From Bufo bufo (taxonomy: Eukaryota; Chordata; Amphibia; Anura; Bufonidae), in assembly GCF_905171765.1 (NCBI RefSeq), contig NC_053391.1:187808559-187872558 (forward strand): 64,000 nucleotides of DNA. Reading direction: 5' to 3'. This document shows positions 59,626 through 64,000 of this stretch, one piece after another (positions within the stretch are counted from its first letter, which is position 1; every line of letters begins with the position of its first letter). Below the pieces are notes generated by a model. That model had not been told where the DNA came from and ran no database searches. It worked only from the letters and a program-made list of their open reading frames with translations. Made by a program: the position numbers and the translations under genes.

Positions 59626-61150
59626 AATTGAATGCTTTTACAAAAGGAGGAAGGAGTTCAGCTCCGGGCCCCTAGCAGTTGCGTGGTCTACCTCCATTGA
59701 AGGTATGCCACAGAGAGGTACTAACTCTCTTTAAAGAGACCAGCTGTTTATGGAGACTTGGAAACTTAAAGGAAAAATAGTATGTCGAGAGGTATTTCCC
59801 AGAGAAAGAGAACTGTCTATCTAGTGCCACCTTCCTATGAGTCAATGACAAGCCTTGGAACATAAGGAAGAATAGCCATGGAGAGCGAGTACCTCCCCTA
59901 AACTGCGTCCAAGGCTTCTCACTCATCCAACCAGTATCCTACTCTATATTGAAGAAGGGCAACGTCCCCTCCGAAAAGGCTGATGGATATTTGGCCTGTT
60001 TTCCCTTGTAATGTTCCAAGGCTTGTTAAAAATTCAGACATAGGGAACCACTTTCAGAAGGTGGCAATAACGAGATGATTTTCTTTCTTTTTGCATATTA
60101 TTTTCCCATGGGGCATTGCTGCTAAGGCTGATTTCACATCATCTGTCAGAAGAACTGAAAAAACAAACCAGGATCCTGCCTGTAAGAAAATGGATCCTGT
60201 TGCATCCGTTATGCCCATTTCCTTCTTTTGGCTTGGCTATTTTTCCTGGTCACTGTCCAAGCCTTGTTAAAAAGTGAAATATTGACCCAAAGTCAGCTAC
60301 TTCCAGAAGGTGGCACTAGCGAGGCTTGCATTCATTGTATTTAAAATTTCCTGAACTATGTGAGATTTTCAGCTATACTGTGCAAACACTCGAAGTTCTT
60401 TTCCAATGATCAAACCTTCAGTGGTATGTTAGGGTATGTGCATACAGTCCATATTACGTGCAGATTTTTTTTGCATTAACTTGAAAAGAAAATTGAGAAT
60501 GTTTGCGGTTTAAAATATTTTTATAAGGAAGGGGTTAAAAAGGTTTGAAGAGAAGTGATTACACACAAAGGCTGAACCATGGTGCACATTTCATAGTACA
60601 TATTTCAAATATTGTGCATTAAAGCGTTACAGAACAAGTAACTATATATAAGAGGAGCTGCCATGTCTGTACTGATATATACTTGCATTCTCATTCTGCA
60701 TTGTGGTATTCCTTTGTTTCTCTTGGAAATGTATGACTTAATAGACAACTGGGTGTTATTTCCTTAAGACGTATCTTTAAATAATATTATTGTATAAAGC
60801 CGAATTGACCAGAGGGATGGCATCACCCAGTTGTCAATGTTGTCCTACATTATCAGGAGGAATTACAGGAGCATCCCAATGCAAAATGACAAGTAAAGAT
60901 GCTCCAGAATTATTGTGTCATGGGGAACAGAAGTATTTTCTAAAACGGACATGTCAAAAAAGCGGACAGGTCCTCTCTAGGTCTATAGACATGGTGGTTG
61001 TGTGCTGTGCCGCCAAGATCTGTGTGCGAAAAAACTTTATTTTAGCGCAAATTGTAGCAGCTTTGCAGTACAGCACGTATAGGTGAGACGCATGAAAACC
61101 ATGTTCTCTCTAATATACAGGTGACTATACTCTGTACATTAACTGTGTCT
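59626..61150. other. Intergenic sequence with faint repeat fragments
   Basis: CCTTGGAACATAAGGAAG-like and CCAAGGCTTGTTAAAA-like strings recur around 59820-60300 (with CTTCCAGAAGGTGGCA near 60050 and 60301) and suggest an old tandem or dispersed repeat. A fragment near 60845-60980 matches the right side of 48275-48600. No gene is seen. Confidence 0.45.
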
Positions 61151-61154
61151 AAAG

Positions 61155-61382
61155 AGGTTATCCGAATTTGTAACTCATGACCTCTGGATAGGTCATCAGT
61201 ATCATCGGTGGGCGTCCGACAACTGGGAACCCCACTGATCAGTTGTTTGAGAAAGCCCCGGTGCTCCTGTGAGTGCTGTGGCCTTCTCGCTGCTTACCCT
61301 CACGACCATCGGTCACGTGGCCTAGACCCAGCTTAGCTCCATTCAAGTGGCATCAGTCACAAAGAGTCGGATAACCCCTTTA
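61155..61382. mobile_element. TTAA-type element, about 230 bp
   Basis: AGAGGTTATCCGAATTTGTAAC and, at the right, GTCGGATAACCCCTTTAA are inverted ends. The interior CACGTGGCC and GACCATCGGTCACG matches a fragment at 34716-34870 in reverse. Confidence 0.7.
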
Positions 61383-61959
61383 AGGTTGCATACTTTTTGT
61401 GGATTTTTTTTCTCCTTTTCTGCACGGATTGTTTTTATTTTGGTCATCCCACGTGCTATGGAAATTTTGATAGAGCTAATGCTTTTCTGAAACAAAGCCA
61501 CAGTTTTTATGCCAATTTTGGAGGCGGTATTTGAGCCACCACCGGGAGTGGATTCATTGGCCCAGAACCTAAGTGGGTTGATTGGGGGTGGCAGCTTACC
61601 AAGGCCTGCACTTAAGTACTCTGTTACTGTTTAGGATTTTAATTGTCTTGTGTCTGTCTTTCATATATTTGCGCAAAGTGTATGATGACCTATATACATA
61701 TATATGTTTGTATATCTTTTAAAGTGCTCAGTTGCAAATTTTCACACCTGCTGTTAAAATTTTAAGTGTGGCATTTTTAGTACCGATGTGTATATTGAGT
61801 TGCGCCAATCTGTTATTTAGTTTGATGATGGTTTTTGACTGCAAGGCACAAACCACTACGTGCACGGGCACTTTCCCTGAAAAACAGGTGGCAAATACAA
61901 AGATACAAGTATATGTTTCGATTCTAAACAAATGTCTACTTTTCTACCATAAGGAGAGA

Positions 61960-62937
61960 AAAAACAGAAGAAACTTTCAAATAAACTTTATTAAAACCAA
62001 TTCTAAATGAGAACAAGAATTTTTGTAATATACTTTATCAAAATGTATTTTTTGTTTTCCTTGAGAAATAGCAAGCTGAAGTTCAGGTGCCTATAGCACT
62101 ATACAGTACACTCATACATTGCTGACATGTCAGAGATATGCAGATTTCTCTGTAGATCCGTGCTGAGTGATGTACAGGCAGGAGCACTGCTCGCTAAAAG
62201 CTATGCATAGCACATCACCAATGTGCTGTGCCAGGCTTTAATGGACTGCATGCAGGCAGGAGCTCCTGCCTTTGCTTACTCTTCTCTGCTAAAGCCTTCC
62301 ATAACACATTGATACAGGCTTTAGAAGAGCGGAACAAGTGCAGACATCGTTGTCCTTGCCTACATTCACTCTGCTATAGCCTGGCACAGCACATCAGTAA
62401 TATGCTATGCAGAGCTTTTAAGGTAGGTTCAAATATGCGTTCAGGAATCTGGTAGCCTGATCCAGCAGAGGAACAGGCTGTCAGATTTCAACGTATGCGG
62501 CGTAGCTGGATAGTACCACCCTCGCCTCCAGATAGCCATTGACTTTCTGCCAGACAAAAAGTCGTACATGCAGGATTTGTTAGCCGAAAGATGGCATTTA
62601 TGCCAGAAATCAGCCAGATCTTATTAAAGTCAACTGGGTCTGGTGGTAGATAGGCTGGACTCCGGCAGGCTGCTCCTCTGCCGGATTTCAGAACGCTACT
62701 GTGAACGTTGCCTTAGCGAGCATAGCTGATGTGTGCTTCTGCTTATACATCGCTCACTGCAGCCCCACAAAGAAATCCATACACTGCTAACATGTCAGCG
62801 ATGTACAAGTGTATGGAACTTCAGGTGCCTATTTCACAAGGAAAGCTAAAAAAAAAAAAAAATCATATAAAAAAAAAATCATGTTAGCACATTTAAAATA
62901 GGTTTTAACAAAGTTTATTGAAAAGTTTAGGTACACT
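61960..62937. mobile_element. About 1 kb fold-back element next to the hormone gene
   Basis: The left arm AAATAAACTTTATTAAAACC (near 61980) and the right arm GGTTTTAACAAAGTTTATT (near 62901) are inverted. Inner landmarks CTTCAGGTGCCTATAG and TGCTAACATGTCAGCGATG also occur in both arms. TTAA is at 62938-62941 on the right, and the left boundary is approximate. It includes the likely poly(A) signal of the minus-strand gene. Confidence 0.65.
62914..62919 (-). terminator. Candidate polyadenylation signal of the thyrotropin beta gene
   Basis: On the minus strand AATAAA lies about 40 bp after the stop codon. It falls within the arm of the fold-back element ending at 62937. Confidence 0.65.
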
Positions 62938-62960
62938 TTAAGGGTAGGGAATGATTTATA

Positions 62961-63221
62961 TTACTGCAGAAAATTGTAGAGAAGATATTTTGGCTCTCTT
63001 GGTTTGGTGCAATAATTAGAATCGATCCTGTCTTGTACACAGTCAATATACTCGGTGTTACATTTTTCACACTTGCAACTCAGGGCTATAGGGTAAGTAT
63101 ACAGTGGATTTACATGCACAGGGCAGCCAGGAACAGAGACCGTCTTGTGGATATAGTTATGGTAGGTGCAAACATTCTGATTTGATAGGGTCTTCAGCTG
63201 TCTCCCTTTCACATTTGGATC
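62961..63221 (-). CDS. tshb: Thyrotropin beta subunit, last coding exon (partial gene)
   Basis: The exon starts after TTTCCACAG (63230-63222) and ends with TAA at 62961-62963, giving 86 residues. Thyrotropin beta pairs with the common glycoprotein hormone alpha subunit and is secreted by the pituitary to stimulate the thyroid. Seven cysteines stand at cystine-knot and seat-belt positions: CTY, PGCP, SCKCEKC, DC and NYCTKP. The determinant loop CNTEYIDC is of TSH type, not FSH or LH type. The intron sits where vertebrate TSHB genes have it, before Asp-Pro-Asn. The signal peptide and N-terminal half are in exons beyond the right window edge. Several positions differ from usual tetrapod TSHB, so it could be the second ancient paralog. 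Confidence 0.92.
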   Translation of the reverse strand, partial: DPNVKGRQLKTLSNQNVCTYHNYIHKTVSVPGCPVHVNPLYTYPIALSCKCEKCNTEYIDCVQDRIDSNYCTKPREPKYLLYNFLQ

Positions 63222-64000
63222 CTGTGGAAAACAAGATTCTTAGCTGCAAGGAAAGTTACATTAAGCAAACATTTTCTATTATATACTGTAACTCATTAAA
63301 TCGACCATCACTGACAATCAGTTACTAGAGGAGGAAGCCACATCATCCTTTTTATGTATATACCCAGGGTCGTTGGTTTTTATGTACTAGTCCCCAACCC
63401 CTGAGCATTTCATGTGGTACTTCTGGTAGCAGTGTGGTTGTATGTTTTGGATATTGCCACCTATGCACTTGGCATTTTAATATACTATACTGATATATTT
63501 TGTATTATGGTGAGCACAGGCATTCTTATTCACACTTTGCTGAATCTCAATGCCTCCAACTCTTGTTGTTGATCTATCAGCAGCTCATCTGCTTGCCACC
63601 CTATAGCACTCTATGCCACTCTTTCCTCTGCCTTTTTTGCTTTCCTAGTGCATGTTTCTTCATCCCTGCTCTTTTGGTGCACTCTAGTTTTCTCCTTTTC
63701 ATTCTGGTTCAAGCCCCCATCTGTTTTCCCCCTCCCTATCCAGAAGGGTTGGCTCCCCCAACACCATTTTTGTCTGCCTTCTGACAGTTCATTTCAAAAC
63801 TGGCAGGGAGGTGTCAACATAGTAGCAGCAAGTCTCTTCCTCCCATTGCTGCAGGGGAGACTACTAATTGTGCCTACTAGTAATAATCCCCCCCCCCCCC
63901 CATAGTGATAAGGTCCTCCAATAGAGCCACCAGTAGTCATAAGGCCCCCTGTAATGCCCCTATTAGTTACAAGACCCTCCTATAGTTCCCCTCTAGTTAT
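63222..64000 (-). other. Intron of the hormone gene; degenerate repeat at the far right
   Basis: No second coding exon was found on the minus strand up to the edge. From about 63865 a C-rich degenerate tandem repeat (AGTNATAAGGCCCC type, about 30 bp) with a run of 13 C starts and continues out of the window. Confidence 0.5.

Overview
This window is nuclear DNA of a vertebrate, most likely an anuran amphibian (a frog or toad). The reasons are spliced vertebrate genes, GT-AG introns crowded with palindromic DNA-transposon families, a DIRS element and Ty3/gypsy LTR elements. The exact species cannot be read from the sequence. Two host genes can be supported, and almost everything else is transposable elements, many of them nested.

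Region 1 to 9.3 kb is a decayed Ty3/gypsy element with broken gag, protease, RT, RNase H and integrase. Its gag is split by a 4.6 kb element flanked by TTAA. That element is built from inverted repeats: an alternating-orientation array at about 1.0-3.7 kb, a 175-193 bp satellite at 3.7-4.7 kb, and GC-rich hairpins. Its protease is split by a 137 bp hAT MITE with a perfect 8 bp target duplication. Region 9.95 to 20.77 kb is a three-level nest. A hAT-like element (ends at 9955 and 20766) contains a chromodomain-type Ty3/gypsy element (11051-20028, target duplication GAGAA). That element contains a minus-strand LTR retrotransposon (12778-16507, target duplication TTGGG), which carries one intact 597-codon ORF of unknown function.

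Region 20.8 to 35.4 kb holds MITEs and a likely CpG-type promoter near 23.0-23.3 kb with two inverted CCAAT boxes, a GC box and a three-unit heat-shock element. Two candidate 5'UTR exons follow, ending at 23400 and covering 29651-29696. Region 35.5 to 55.4 kb is a complete mitochondrial glutamate carrier gene (SLC25A22/SLC25A18 family) on the plus strand. It has nine coding exons, all splice sites GT-AG, and encodes 336 residues. Its introns hold hAT, Harbinger-like, TTAA and DIRS elements.

Region 55.4 to 64 kb is a MITE-rich intergenic stretch followed by the last coding exon of a thyrotropin beta subunit gene on the minus strand (62961-63221). The two host genes converge tail to tail. The earlier exons of the hormone gene lie beyond the right edge. 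The carrier works in the mitochondrial inner membrane and the hormone subunit is secreted, so nothing suggests that they act together.
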